This document shows, in pieces, positions 45,896 to 55,087 of a stretch of DNA of 64,000 nt (the first letter of the stretch is position 1; every line of letters starts with the position of its first letter). The DNA comes from Candidatus Magnetominusculus dajiuhuensis. Lineage in GTDB: Bacteria; Nitrospirota; Thermodesulfovibrionia; Thermodesulfovibrionales; Magnetobacteriaceae. The position numbers and the translations under genes are program-made. The DNA lies in assembly GCA_015233465.1 (NCBI GenBank), contig JADFXP010000012.1:1-64000 (forward strand), in the 5' to 3' direction. A model generated the notes under the pieces. It was given only the letters and a program-made list of their open reading frames with translations, did not search any database and was not told the DNA's origin.

Positions 45896-47176
45896 TTATA
45901 CACGTTTTTTACGGCTCAAAAAATAAACGACAGACGACCCCATTATGCAAAAAACTCCTCCAGCCTGAAACGCATGCCCAGAACCTACACTTCGCGCTAT
46001 TACGCCCATACAAAAACTTCCAATTGGCAAGCTCCCCCCAAATACCAGCGCCCAAATTCCCATAAGCCTTCCCCGTAAATGATCAGGCGATTGGGTTTGG
46101 ATTAAACTATTTCCAATAGAAAAAAATAAGATTATTCCAAATCCTGCAAAGAAAAGAAAAAAAGCTGCGCCAATCGGCTGATGCATAAAACCAAAGATAT
46201 TAATAAATACTCCATAAATTCCTGCGCCTATATAAAGCGCTTTAATCCGCACAATACGATACCCAAAAGATGCGACAAATAACGCAGCAGTACAAGCTCC
46301 AAGTCCATTCAGCGCAAGCAGCCAGCCATAACCTTTAGCGTCCAAGTGTAATTGAGTTACTGCAAAGGCTGATAACTGTGACTGGTATGCCCATCCACCT
46401 ATTCCCATAATAAAAAGCAGGATTACAGCTTGGGCTAAGGTTGAGTTTGTTTTCAGATACCTGAATCCTTCTAAGGTATATTTCAAGTCAGCTTTCACTT
46501 TTTTAGGTTCATAGTGGGAAGGAGGAAGCAGAATTTTATAAATCGCATAAAGAACTGCCAAAAAACTTATAGAGTCCAAAAGAAAACACCACGCTGCGCC
46601 ATATGAAGCTAATATTAGGCCTCCAATTGCTGGTCCTATAACACGAGTCGAATTTACCATTGCGCTGTTGAGCGCTATTGCGTTTACTAGGTCCTTTTTA
46701 CCAACAAGTTCCACCATCAAGGTCTGTCGTGACGGCATCTCAAAGGTAGTGAACAGCCCCCAAAGTGATGAAAAAACCATTAGATATGCAATTTGAACTG
46801 GGCCATGAAACAACATTATCGCCAAAGTTAATGAAGACAACATTGATAAACAACTTGTCAAAGTAAAAATTCTTATCTTAGGAACGCGGTCTGCAAGAGA
46901 TCCAGCATAAACTGCGAAGATTAAAAAAGGAAGGGAACCAAGCATAAAAACAATACCTAATAAATATTCCGAATGTGTAAACTGAAACGTAACCCAACCT
47001 AAGGCTGCTCCACGCGCCCATGTACCAATCAACGAAATAGTATGCCCCAAATAAAAATAACGATAATTTGGATTGCGTAAGGCAGAAAAAGTTTTATACC
47101 TTCCTTTGTATGTTGAAAACCCAGGGGTATCTGACTCAGATTGTTTTGATGAATCATTAGAGTTCTCTGAACTCAA
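45896..47176 (-). CDS. MFS exporter (EntS-like)
   Basis: A 426-residue major facilitator with twelve predicted membrane segments. GHTISLIGTWARGAALGWV, YAGSLADRVPKIRIF (loop 2-3 motif) and the later half LMGIWALVFGGSLPIGSF fit the multidrug/siderophore exporter branch (EntS-type). The substrate is unknown. It starts with TTG immediately after the stop of the isochorismatase remnant, behind AGGGGGAAT. The pair may once have been a functional operon. Confidence 0.88.
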   Translation of the reverse strand: MSSENSNDSSKQSESDTPGFSTYKGRYKTFSALRNPNYRYFYLGHTISLIGTWARGAALGWVTFQFTHSEYLLGIVFMLGSLPFLIFAVYAGSLADRVPKIRIFTLTSCLSMLSSLTLAIMLFHGPVQIAYLMVFSSLWGLFTTFEMPSRQTLMVELVGKKDLVNAIALNSAMVNSTRVIGPAIGGLILASYGAAWCFLLDSISFLAVLYAIYKILLPPSHYEPKKVKADLKYTLEGFRYLKTNSTLAQAVILLFIMGIGGWAYQSQLSAFAVTQLHLDAKGYGWLLALNGLGACTAALFVASFGYRIVRIKALYIGAGIYGVFINIFGFMHQPIGAAFFLFFAGFGIILFFSIGNSLIQTQSPDHLRGRLMGIWALVFGGSLPIGSFCMGVIARSVGSGHAFQAGGVFCIMGSSVVYFLSRKKRV

Positions 47177-47431
47177 TCATTCCCCCTGCTCAGAAATAAA
47201 GGCATCTACTGTGAGAACCGCTGCTTGCGCTGGAAAAATCTTCTTTGTTAGAACGCGGTGAACTTCATGATCAGCATCAAAACAGGCATCTTTTAAAACA
47301 ACACATCGGAAATCAAGATCAAATGCCCTCCTTAAAGTTGAAAGAGTGATACCGCTTGTAGAAATTCCAAAAAACACCAAATTCTCAATACCGCGGGATA
47401 GCATTGCTGTTTTTTTCGGATCAAGTTTCAT
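47177..47431 (-). pseudogene. Isochorismatase-family hydrolase with internal deletion
   Basis: An 84-residue frame. The first eleven residues, MKLDPKKTAML, look like the start of an isochorismatase-like hydrolase. The following 70 residues, NLVFFGISTSGITLSTLRRA then CVVLKDACFDADHEVHRVL, match the C-terminal third of the same family. The central part with the catalytic Asp and Lys is missing, and the catalytic Cys position reads TSGIT. An in-frame internal deletion of about 100-120 residues is the simplest reading. The protein can hardly be active. Confidence 0.7.
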
Positions 47432-47507
47432 ATTTTAATATATTAAAACTATCCTTTCATCAATGACAACAATTATTGTCTTTTACATTACTGCCCTACC
47501 CTTCAGA

Positions 47508-49121
47508 TTACTCTCTTTGAATCAATTCATCTTTAGCAATCCTAATTTTTTCTAAAAAATCATCTTCTTTAAATTTTTTAACCCATTTTTTTACTATAAA
47601 ATAGCCTCCAAATCTAAACGCTTGATTTCTAAAATATCTTCTATGCCAAAGCTCAAATGCTACGGTCACATATTTAATCGTGCCCAAAAAAATCGTAATT
47701 AAAGATGTCAATACAATGACTGGAAAGTTAATAAGCACATTATTGACAATCTTCCAAAAATTATTAAAACTATAAAACTTAAACATCACCTCTTGAGTAC
47801 ATTGCAGCAATTTCTCTGGAGTTACCCCATCATCTGGCATAAAAATAGGAAATTGACCATCATAGTATTCCCAGCCAATCTTATTTAATGGAAATAATCT
47901 ATTTTCTTTTGCCAGCCGCTCTCTTAACTGTGTGCCTGGCAAAGGAATCGTAAGCAATACCTGAACAGTATCCAGATTTGATTTTTTAATAAATTCTTTA
48001 AAAATCTCTACTTTTTTCTCTAAAGGTACAACATTATCACCGATATCCCCTATATCTCTAATACGAGGATAACCAAAGATAAACATACCGTGTATATAAA
48101 AGCCATAACGATGAAATGTATTAGTCCATTCAATCATGTCCTTTGACAGATAACCCTTTTTCATTGCTATTAGGTCTTCGTCAATAGGAGACTCAAAACC
48201 AATACAAGCAACGTCAATATTTGCCTTCTGCATTGCCTCTAAGAGTTCAGGGTATCTAGCGTCAGTGAGCCTTGTCTGAACTGTGAAAGAGAGTTTTATC
48301 TTATATTCAGCTTGGTATTCGGCAAGTAATCTGCAAAATTCAAGGGCATCATCCCTGTTGGAGGCAAAATGATCACTGACTTCAAAAAAACTGCGTGCAT
48401 TTTGGCTCTCAACGAGATATTTCACCTGCTTCATCATATACTGAGGAGAGCAAGACCTTGTCCTATCTTTAACAGCGCAGAATTCACAATTTAAATTACA
48501 GCCCCTTGTGCGAGCTATAGGATATAATTTCATCTTTGCATAATAAAGCAGCTTAAAATCAGGCAGAGGCATGGAATCAAAGTCTTGGATTAATTCACGA
48601 GGCTCTGTTTTAAAAGACATATTATCTTTTAAAAATGCAATCCCCTTTATATCAGAGAGATCGCTCTCATTCTCCCAAGCCACAAGCAATTCAGTAATCG
48701 TTATCTCGCCTTCTTTTAGCGCAACTACATCTATATTATTACTCAAGGCCTCTTCAATTAGATGTTCAACATGCTTTCCGCCAGCAACAGTTTTAACCCC
48801 TAAAGACTTATAAAATCTGGCAAGTTCATATATATGCGGGACAGTTGATGATATTGAGGCATAAAATCCTACTACATCCGCTGGCCTTTCCTTTTGCAGC
48901 CGCTCATGATCTAATGCTCCGTCAGGAGTTGCAGGATAGAATCTTCCATGACAATTAGTCTCATCAATAACCTCAACATCCCAATTAAGTAATTTATTAG
49001 CGCAAGTTGCTACATAGATAGGCCCGACTGAGGTTGTTGTTCTGGCAATAGTGGTGTAAATATTATAATGTGTAAATGCAGGGACAATTATTCGAAAGCG
49101 AAACCTCTTTGTATTCAGCAT
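47508..49121 (-). CDS. B12-binding-type radical-SAM protein with C-terminal membrane segment
   Basis: A 537-residue radical-SAM enzyme. The N-terminal part has a cobalamin-binding-like fold (VGFYASISSTVPHIYELARF, KTVAGGKHVEHLIEEAL). CNLNCEFC (near 200) binds the [4Fe-4S] cluster, and GFESPIDEDLIAMKKG and GMFIFGYPRIRD are typical barrel parts. Residues about 450-485 form a strongly hydrophobic stretch (FPVIVLTSLITIFLGTIKYV), so the enzyme is probably tied to the inner membrane. Lipid-modifying enzymes of this class (hopanoid, for example) look similar, but no substrate can be named. ATG 49121 has GAGAGG upstream; ATG 49139 is less likely. Confidence 0.82.
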   Translation of the reverse strand: MLNTKRFRFRIIVPAFTHYNIYTTIARTTTSVGPIYVATCANKLLNWDVEVIDETNCHGRFYPATPDGALDHERLQKERPADVVGFYASISSTVPHIYELARFYKSLGVKTVAGGKHVEHLIEEALSNNIDVVALKEGEITITELLVAWENESDLSDIKGIAFLKDNMSFKTEPRELIQDFDSMPLPDFKLLYYAKMKLYPIARTRGCNLNCEFCAVKDRTRSCSPQYMMKQVKYLVESQNARSFFEVSDHFASNRDDALEFCRLLAEYQAEYKIKLSFTVQTRLTDARYPELLEAMQKANIDVACIGFESPIDEDLIAMKKGYLSKDMIEWTNTFHRYGFYIHGMFIFGYPRIRDIGDIGDNVVPLEKKVEIFKEFIKKSNLDTVQVLLTIPLPGTQLRERLAKENRLFPLNKIGWEYYDGQFPIFMPDDGVTPEKLLQCTQEVMFKFYSFNNFWKIVNNVLINFPVIVLTSLITIFLGTIKYVTVAFELWHRRYFRNQAFRFGGYFIVKKWVKKFKEDDFLEKIRIAKDELIQRE

Positions 49122-49205
49122 ACCTTGACCTCTCAACATTAACTGTTCTTATGATCAAATAAAGCTGCCCTTTAACTTTGTTATTTTATCAAATCCTGTT
49201 TAAAT

Positions 49206-49438
49206 AATCAATCTATTGCAAATTGTAAATAATATTTTCTTTGGGAGTTTCTGCAGGAGTGTGAGGGCTGCAAGCCCTCGCAGACTAAAATTGCGGTAAT
49301 ATAGCAAAGCGCGGTAATATAGCAAAGCTATAAAATCAATCTATTGCAAATTGAAAATAATATTTTCTTTGGGAGTTTCTGCAGGAGTGTGAGGGCTGCA
49401 AGCCCTCGCAGACTAAAATTGCGGTAATATAGCAAAGC
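49206..49438. repeat. Tandem duplication of a 105-bp block
   Basis: 49206-49310 and 49334-49438 are near-identical (one visible difference, TTGTAAAT versus TTGAAAAT), with a 128-bp period. Each contains the palindrome TGAGGGCTGCAAGCCCTCG and ends with GCGGTAATATAGCAAAGC, which is itself present once more between the copies. It fills the gap before the mutS 3' end. Confidence 0.85.
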
Positions 49439-49442
49439 TATA

Positions 49443-52169
49443 TTACTGCACAGCATTTTTTTTAAGTTCCTTCAATACATTCAACGCCTCATCGCCTTTC
49501 ATTCCTTTTAAATTCAACTGCGCAAGCGCCATAATCACTGGATTTTCCATATCTGTAAATAGATCAAGCTGTGCCTTATAACTTCTTTTTTGAGTTACAG
49601 TAAATTTCTGTTTTCCAGTATCAGCGAGTTCATCCTTTTCAAGACCAGATAATATCTCCCTAGCCCTGTCAATTATCTTATCTGGCAGTCCTGCAAGTCT
49701 TGCAACATGTATCCCATAACTTTTATCAGCAGCGCCCTTTGCTATCTTATGGAGAAACATTATCTCATCCCCCCACTCCTTAACCGTAACATTGTAATTA
49801 ACCACGCCCTCTGTAGTTAAAGAAAGCTCAGTGAGTTCATTATAATGAGTTGCAAAAAGGGTCTTGGTCTTGATTGAGGAAGCAATATAATCAGCAACCG
49901 CCCATGCAATGCTTATCCCGTCAAATGTGCTTGTCCCCCTGCCGACTTCATCAAGTATTATCAGGGATTTATCTGTAGCATTATTAACTATATTAGCTGT
50001 CTCAACCATCTCTACCATAAATGTACTCTGCCCGCGGGCAAGATAATCAGATGCCCCAATACGAGTAAAGATCCTATCCACTATCCCAATTGTTGCAGAC
50101 TCTGCAGGTACATACGAACCGATTTGAGCCATCAAGACAATAAGCGCTGTTTGACGCATAAATGTTGATTTTCCAGCCATATTTGGTCCTGTTATTATAA
50201 GCAGCCATTCCGTTTCCATATCCATGACTGCGTCATTTGGTATAAATCTCTCTGTTTCAAGTAATTGCTCAATAACAGGATGCCTGCCTTCAATTATATT
50301 AATTACCCCATCATCAGTAATCTCTGGCTTTACATAATTATTCCTCTTAGCAACACTTGCCATAGACTGAAGCAAATCAAGCAGCCCTACTGCCTCAGAT
50401 GTAGTCCTAAGCCTTGGTACATAAGCAGCAAGTTTTTCAATCAGCTCCAAATAAGTATGCTGCTCAAGGGACTTTAAACGTTCCTCAGCCCCAAGTATCT
50501 TGTGTTCATAGTCTTTTAATTCTTCTGTAATATATCTTTCGCCGTTTACAAGGGTCTGTTTTCTAATAAAATAAGGAGGAACCAGCGGGATATTTGCCTT
50601 TGAGACCTCAAAATAATATCCAAATACTCTGTTATAACCGATCTTTAGATTTATGCCAGAAGCCGCGCGTTCCCGCTCTTCAAGTTCAAGGAGATATTTT
50701 TTACCGCTTGTAGACAGATGCTTTAACTCATCAATATTTGGGTCTAAACCAATTTTAATTACATTGCCGTCTTTGATATTATTTGGCGGAGGATCGCTTA
50801 TTGTATTTGTGATTATCTCAGCTAAATCTCTAAAATCACTAAGCTGCCCCCTTATCATATGAATTAAAACTCCTGAAGAATTATTATGGGCTTTTTGAAA
50901 CGGGTCGAGACCCTCGTCCCACGACTTATGGGTATCGTCCCACGACTTATGGGTATCGTCCCACGACTTATGGGTATCGTCCCACGACTTATGGGTATCG
51001 TCCCACGACCTATGGGTGTCGTCCCACGACTTTTCAAGGGCAATCTTTAACTTTGCTATTTCTTCAACTGAGTTTCTTATAGCCATTAAATCACGAGGGG
51101 ATATGGTCTTTCTCATTAAAGAAGAAGAAAGCCTCTCTAAATCCGATACATTTTTCAGTGACTGCCTGATTGACTCAATAAGTTCATAATCACCAATTAA
51201 TATAGTTACTCCATCAAGCCTTTGCTCAATCTCCAGTTTATTTATTAAAGGACGGGCAATAATATCCCTTAAAAGTCTGCCTCCCATTGGAGTAAGCGTA
51301 TGATCAATGACTGAAACAAGCGTGCCTTTTGAGCTGCCATTTTTTAGATTATTAAAAAGCTCAAGATTTCTTATTGCTGAGGCATCTAAAAACATATGAT
51401 CAGAAGTATTTAAAATCCTGATTCCCTTAAGATTCAGATGCGATTTCTGGGTCTCTATAAGATACTTTACAAGTCCTCCAGCAGCAGAGATTATGCTTTT
51501 ACTCATCCCATACAACCCAAATCCATCAAGAGTACTAACCTTAAAATACTCAAGCAGTGTCTTATAACTGACTGTGTGATCAAACCAGTAATTGTCATAA
51601 TAAGTGGTATAATGCTCACCCTGATTATGAGAATAAAATATATCACCCTTTAGAGATTCAGGGCATATGACCTCGCCGGGTTTAAAGCGAAAGATCTCAT
51701 CCATCAATGGTTTATCACTCTCAAAGACAAACAAATCTCCTGTTGAAATATCTGATACAGCAATTCCGTGTCCTTGTCCAGACGGAACAAAACTCAATAT
51801 ATATTTATTTTCCTTTGGCTCATCAGGTTCAAATGTGCCTGGGGTTATGACCCTGACAACATCCCTTGCAACAATGCCTTTGACGTCAGCAGGGTTTTCC
51901 ATCTGCTCGCATACTGCTACCTTTCTGCCTGCATCAATGAGTCTTTTTAGATAAGTGTCAATTGCATGATATGGAACACCGCACATAGGCAGCGGATTTT
52001 CCTTCTTACGGTCTCTTGTGGTCAAGGCAATATTAAGGATAGGAGCGGCCTCCTCTGCGTCAGTCCCAAACATCTCATAAAAATCTCCAAGCCTAAACAA
52101 AATCAAGGCATCTGGATACCTTTTCTTTATATCTGTATACTGCTTCATAACTGGAGTTAACTCATTCAT
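49443..52169 (-). CDS. mutS: DNA mismatch repair protein MutS with in-frame repeat insertion
   Basis: A 908-residue MutS. The mismatch-contacting Phe-x-Glu is in GDFYEMFGTDAEEA, the Walker A motif is GPNMAGKSTFMRQTALI, and DEVGRGTSTFDG and ATHYNELTEL complete the ATPase. MutS scans DNA for mismatches with MutL and ATP. Between about residues 380 and 430 it holds an insertion absent from ordinary MutS: five SWDDTH-type units from a 21-bp minisatellite and then DEGLDPFQKAHN from a palindromic element. It lies in the lever/core region before KIGYNRVFGYYFEVSKANI. All catalytic motifs are intact, so the protein is probably functional, but repeat expansion could alter it. Confidence 0.95.
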   Translation of the reverse strand: MNELTPVMKQYTDIKKRYPDALILFRLGDFYEMFGTDAEEAAPILNIALTTRDRKKENPLPMCGVPYHAIDTYLKRLIDAGRKVAVCEQMENPADVKGIVARDVVRVITPGTFEPDEPKENKYILSFVPSGQGHGIAVSDISTGDLFVFESDKPLMDEIFRFKPGEVICPESLKGDIFYSHNQGEHYTTYYDNYWFDHTVSYKTLLEYFKVSTLDGFGLYGMSKSIISAAGGLVKYLIETQKSHLNLKGIRILNTSDHMFLDASAIRNLELFNNLKNGSSKGTLVSVIDHTLTPMGGRLLRDIIARPLINKLEIEQRLDGVTILIGDYELIESIRQSLKNVSDLERLSSSLMRKTISPRDLMAIRNSVEEIAKLKIALEKSWDDTHRSWDDTHKSWDDTHKSWDDTHKSWDDTHKSWDEGLDPFQKAHNNSSGVLIHMIRGQLSDFRDLAEIITNTISDPPPNNIKDGNVIKIGLDPNIDELKHLSTSGKKYLLELEERERAASGINLKIGYNRVFGYYFEVSKANIPLVPPYFIRKQTLVNGERYITEELKDYEHKILGAEERLKSLEQHTYLELIEKLAAYVPRLRTTSEAVGLLDLLQSMASVAKRNNYVKPEITDDGVINIIEGRHPVIEQLLETERFIPNDAVMDMETEWLLIITGPNMAGKSTFMRQTALIVLMAQIGSYVPAESATIGIVDRIFTRIGASDYLARGQSTFMVEMVETANIVNNATDKSLIILDEVGRGTSTFDGISIAWAVADYIASSIKTKTLFATHYNELTELSLTTEGVVNYNVTVKEWGDEIMFLHKIAKGAADKSYGIHVARLAGLPDKIIDRAREILSGLEKDELADTGKQKFTVTQKRSYKAQLDLFTDMENPVIMALAQLNLKGMKGDEALNVLKELKKNAVQ
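50886..51030. repeat. 21-bp minisatellite and hairpin element inside mutS
   Basis: Six copies of CGTCCCACGAC start at 50915, 50936, 50957, 50978, 50999 and 51020 with an exact 21-bp period; the spacer is TTATGGGTAT, with CTATGGGTGT in the last. Immediately beside it, 50886-50914 carries the hairpin AACGGGTCGAGACCCTCGTC. Since 21 is a multiple of three, gain or loss of units keeps the mutS frame. Confidence 0.92.
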
Positions 52170-52264
52170 AACTCATTATAGCAATTATAATTAGATAGTG
52201 AAAAGTTTTAATTTAATCATATGTTATAATATGAAATAACTTTAAAATCTATTATGGAGGTAAT

Positions 52265-52858
52265 ATGGGTTCAATTACACTTGATGGGTCTGCTGCCAAA
52301 CTGGATGACGCAGAAACTCATACTAAACAAGGTATTTTTTATAGTAAATTAGAAAATCATAAACAGGCTATAACAGAGTTTAATAGAGCAATTGAACTTG
52401 ATCCTAATTATGCTGAGGCTTACTTGCATCGGGGGTTTTCTTATCACAATATTGGTAATGATCAAATAGCAATTACTGATTTTACAAAGGCAATTGAATT
52501 AAACCCTCAAGATGTTACCGCATATCTATGGCGGGGGGTTTCTTATAGCAGCATAAACAAAACCAACGAAGCTGTCAATGATTTAACTAAGGCAATAGAG
52601 CTTAATCCTAATGATATAGATATATATATAAAGCGAGGGCTGCTATATAGCGAATTAGAAAATCATCAAGAGGCAATTGCTGATTTCAGTAAAGTAATTG
52701 AGCTTAATCCTGATTATCCTTGGGCTTATACTCATAGAGCACATTCTTATCATCAAATTGGCAGTAACCATGAAAGCATACAAGATTATAAAATTGCTGC
52801 ACGTATGGGCTATAAAAACGCTCAAGATTATTTAAAGAAAAAAGGCATTAGATGGTAA
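52265..52858 (+). CDS. TPR-repeat protein
   Basis: A 197-residue protein made of about five tetratricopeptide repeats, each of the type AITEFNRAIELDPNYAEAYL then HRGFSYHNIGN. Such solenoids mediate protein-protein contacts. There is no signal peptide. GGAGG precedes the ATG. It is divergent from mutS and upstream of the sigma-54 regulator gene, but no specific partner can be named. Confidence 0.85.
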   Translation: MGSITLDGSAAKLDDAETHTKQGIFYSKLENHKQAITEFNRAIELDPNYAEAYLHRGFSYHNIGNDQIAITDFTKAIELNPQDVTAYLWRGVSYSSINKTNEAVNDLTKAIELNPNDIDIYIKRGLLYSELENHQEAIADFSKVIELNPDYPWAYTHRAHSYHQIGSNHESIQDYKIAARMGYKNAQDYLKKKGIRW

Positions 52859-52948
52859 AATATCAGAGTGAAAAGTGAAATACATTAAAAAATAATATTA
52901 ACCATAGGGGCAGTTTCAAAAAATCCCTAAACCCAATTATGAACTAAT

Positions 52949-54394
52949 ATGCAATCACATTCTACACCTGCTTTAACTAATTTATCTGGCATAAGCTTTA
53001 TTGCTTTGGATAAAAACCCAGCCTCTATTTCCCAATTTACAAACGGGCTCAGAAGTCTCGGAGCAGATGTATTTACATTTAATAATCTTGATGATGCTCA
53101 AACGCTTCTTTCGCAGCGAGTTACAAATGTAGATCACGTGCCTATTGACATCATCCTCTTAGATATTAAACTCGCTGATGAGCAGGCATTTTCCTTAATC
53201 AAAACCTATAAAGAAAGTAATCCATTTCTTTTACTTTATATAACATTAGACTCTGGATTCAAAAATGTTGATACAGAATTAAACATCAATGCGCTGGGAA
53301 TAGATGATTTCCTTCAAAAACCCCTTCAATTTGAACGTTTCGGAAGTTTAATAGAACTAACGCTTGGACGCAAATCCTCTCAAAGCACATCTCTAACATT
53401 AACAGAACCTTTAATAGGAAATGCACGGCCATTCTTCCTCTTCCGCTCCTCTGCAATGCGTTCTGCGCTAATGAATCTGCCTGAAATTGCAGAGTCCAGA
53501 CAGCATGTCCTTATCACAGGTGAAACAGGCACAGGCAAAGAAATAATCGCGCGTGCAATCCATGCCCTTAGTAAACTGCAAGGTCATTTTGTTGCCGTAA
53601 ACTGCGGCGCTATACCTGAGGGACTTATTGAAGGCGAGCTATTTGGTCATGAAAAGGGCGCTTTTACTGGAGCTATTAAGACTAGAAAAGGCAAATTTGA
53701 ACTTGCAGAAGGCGGCACACTGCTCCTTGATGAGATTGGCGATATGCCTTTGGGACTCCAAATGCGCCTGCTTAGGGTACTTGAAGACGGCTATGTATAT
53801 CGAGTCGGCGGTGAAACGCCGATTGCTCTTAATATGCGAATAATCTCTGCAACACGTGTTGACCTTAAAAAAGCCGTTATTGATAAACTATTTAGAGAAG
53901 ACCTATATTATCGCTTAAATATCTTAAACATCCATCTCCCGCCTTTGAGGGAAAGAAAAGAAGATATTTCATATCTATCGGTATTTTTTATGCAGCGCGC
54001 ATTTGCGCAATTAGGGAGACAACTGCCGTATCCAAGCCTCTCTCCTGAGACAATTCATATACTTGAAAATCATATCTGGAGCGGTAATGTCAGAGAACTG
54101 CGAAATCTGATAACACGACTTGCCGTAATTCTCCCTAAAAATATCAACCAAGTGCTTCCAATTCATATACTGCCACACATTGAAGATGAGGCAGCTGCAC
54201 CAATTAATATCAATAATGAGGCTATGGGTGTCGTCCCACGACCATTTTTCAGTATTCAATCTCCTCTAATTCTTAGTAAATTAGAAGATGATTACATCAA
54301 AAAAGTCCTTTCTGAAACAAACGGCAATCGCACAAATGCTGCAAAAATTTTAGGCATCAGCACTAGAACTTTAAGGAGAAAATTAAATTCTTAA
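52949..54394 (+). CDS. Sigma-54-dependent response regulator (NtrC family)
   Basis: A 481-residue regulator. The receiver domain (about 15-140) keeps the phospho-Asp (ILLDIKL) and Lys (LQKPL), but one of the usual acidic pair is replaced (ALDKN). The AAA+ domain has GETGTGKEIIARAIHAL, the sigma-54-contacting GAFTGA and the GEL..GHEKG context, and the arginine finger region SGNVRELRN. The C-terminal Fis-type HTH is NGNRTNAAKILGISTRTLRR. Near residues 424-431 a single unit of the mutS 21-bp repeat encodes MGVVPRP in the linker between the ATPase and the DNA-binding domain. No partner kinase is adjacent. Confidence 0.92.
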   Translation: MQSHSTPALTNLSGISFIALDKNPASISQFTNGLRSLGADVFTFNNLDDAQTLLSQRVTNVDHVPIDIILLDIKLADEQAFSLIKTYKESNPFLLLYITLDSGFKNVDTELNINALGIDDFLQKPLQFERFGSLIELTLGRKSSQSTSLTLTEPLIGNARPFFLFRSSAMRSALMNLPEIAESRQHVLITGETGTGKEIIARAIHALSKLQGHFVAVNCGAIPEGLIEGELFGHEKGAFTGAIKTRKGKFELAEGGTLLLDEIGDMPLGLQMRLLRVLEDGYVYRVGGETPIALNMRIISATRVDLKKAVIDKLFREDLYYRLNILNIHLPPLRERKEDISYLSVFFMQRAFAQLGRQLPYPSLSPETIHILENHIWSGNVRELRNLITRLAVILPKNINQVLPIHILPHIEDEAAAPININNEAMGVVPRPFFSIQSPLILSKLEDDYIKKVLSETNGNRTNAAKILGISTRTLRRKLNS

Positions 54395-54451
54395 AAAAAA
54401 TTTAATTTTCATGTTATAATAATCGCTAATCTATATATTAAAGGAGGTAAC

Positions 54452-55060
54452 ATGAAAAAACTTTTAATCATTTTAATGACTTGCTTATTTATCTTCACCA
54501 TAGCGCTGCCTGTAACTGCTGCTGAAACAAAAAATACAAGCGCTAAGATCGCCTTTATTGACGTTAACAAGGTACTACAAGAATCAAAAACAGGCATAGA
54601 AGCCTTAAAGACCTTTAATGCCTTTGCAATGACTAAAAAAGATCCACTTATGGCTAAGGCAAAGGAAATTAATGATCTTCAGACAGAGTTAGATCAAAAA
54701 TCCACGGCTATTAGCGATGCAGCTAAGTCTAAACTTCAAGATAAAATCCTTGAACTAAAAATAGAAGCTCAAAAAATGCAAAATAGCGCTCAAAATGAGG
54801 TCATGGAAAAACAAGAACAGCTCATTGAACCAATATTTAAAGAACTAAGGGTATTAATTGAGACAATTGCAAAAGAAAAAGGCTATTCAGCAGTTTTTCA
54901 AATAAATGAGATTTTACCTCTTCATCAACACAGACCTACTCCTGACGGCAATTCTGTTATTATACCTGATGTCAGGGTCTTAATGCTTTACATTGCAGAT
55001 GATGCAAATATCACTAAACTTGTTATACAAAGATATAATGACATGAAAAAAACTAAATAA
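54452..55060 (+). CDS. OmpH/Skp family periplasmic chaperone
   Basis: A 202-residue exported protein. Signal peptide residues 1-23 (ending VTAAE) are followed by KIAFIDVNKVLQESKTG, then a long coiled-coil (about 60-125) and the beta part near KEKGYSAVFQINEI. This is the Skp/OmpH layout: a chaperone that holds outer membrane proteins on the way to the BAM complex. A 20-residue Pro/His-rich loop (PLHQHRPTPDGNS) replaces the usual end before the final strand. It heads the lipid A cluster with lpxD next, 27 bp away. GGAGG is present before the ATG. Confidence 0.88.
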   Translation: MKKLLIILMTCLFIFTIALPVTAAETKNTSAKIAFIDVNKVLQESKTGIEALKTFNAFAMTKKDPLMAKAKEINDLQTELDQKSTAISDAAKSKLQDKILELKIEAQKMQNSAQNEVMEKQEQLIEPIFKELRVLIETIAKEKGYSAVFQINEILPLHQHRPTPDGNSVIIPDVRVLMLYIADDANITKLVIQRYNDMKKTK

Positions 55061-55087
55061 GATTGGGGTTAATATAGTACTTATTTT

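Noticed and set aside
50915-51030. CRISPR-like array
   Set aside because: Units of 21 bp repeat directly without unique spacers, inside the mutS frame. It is a minisatellite.
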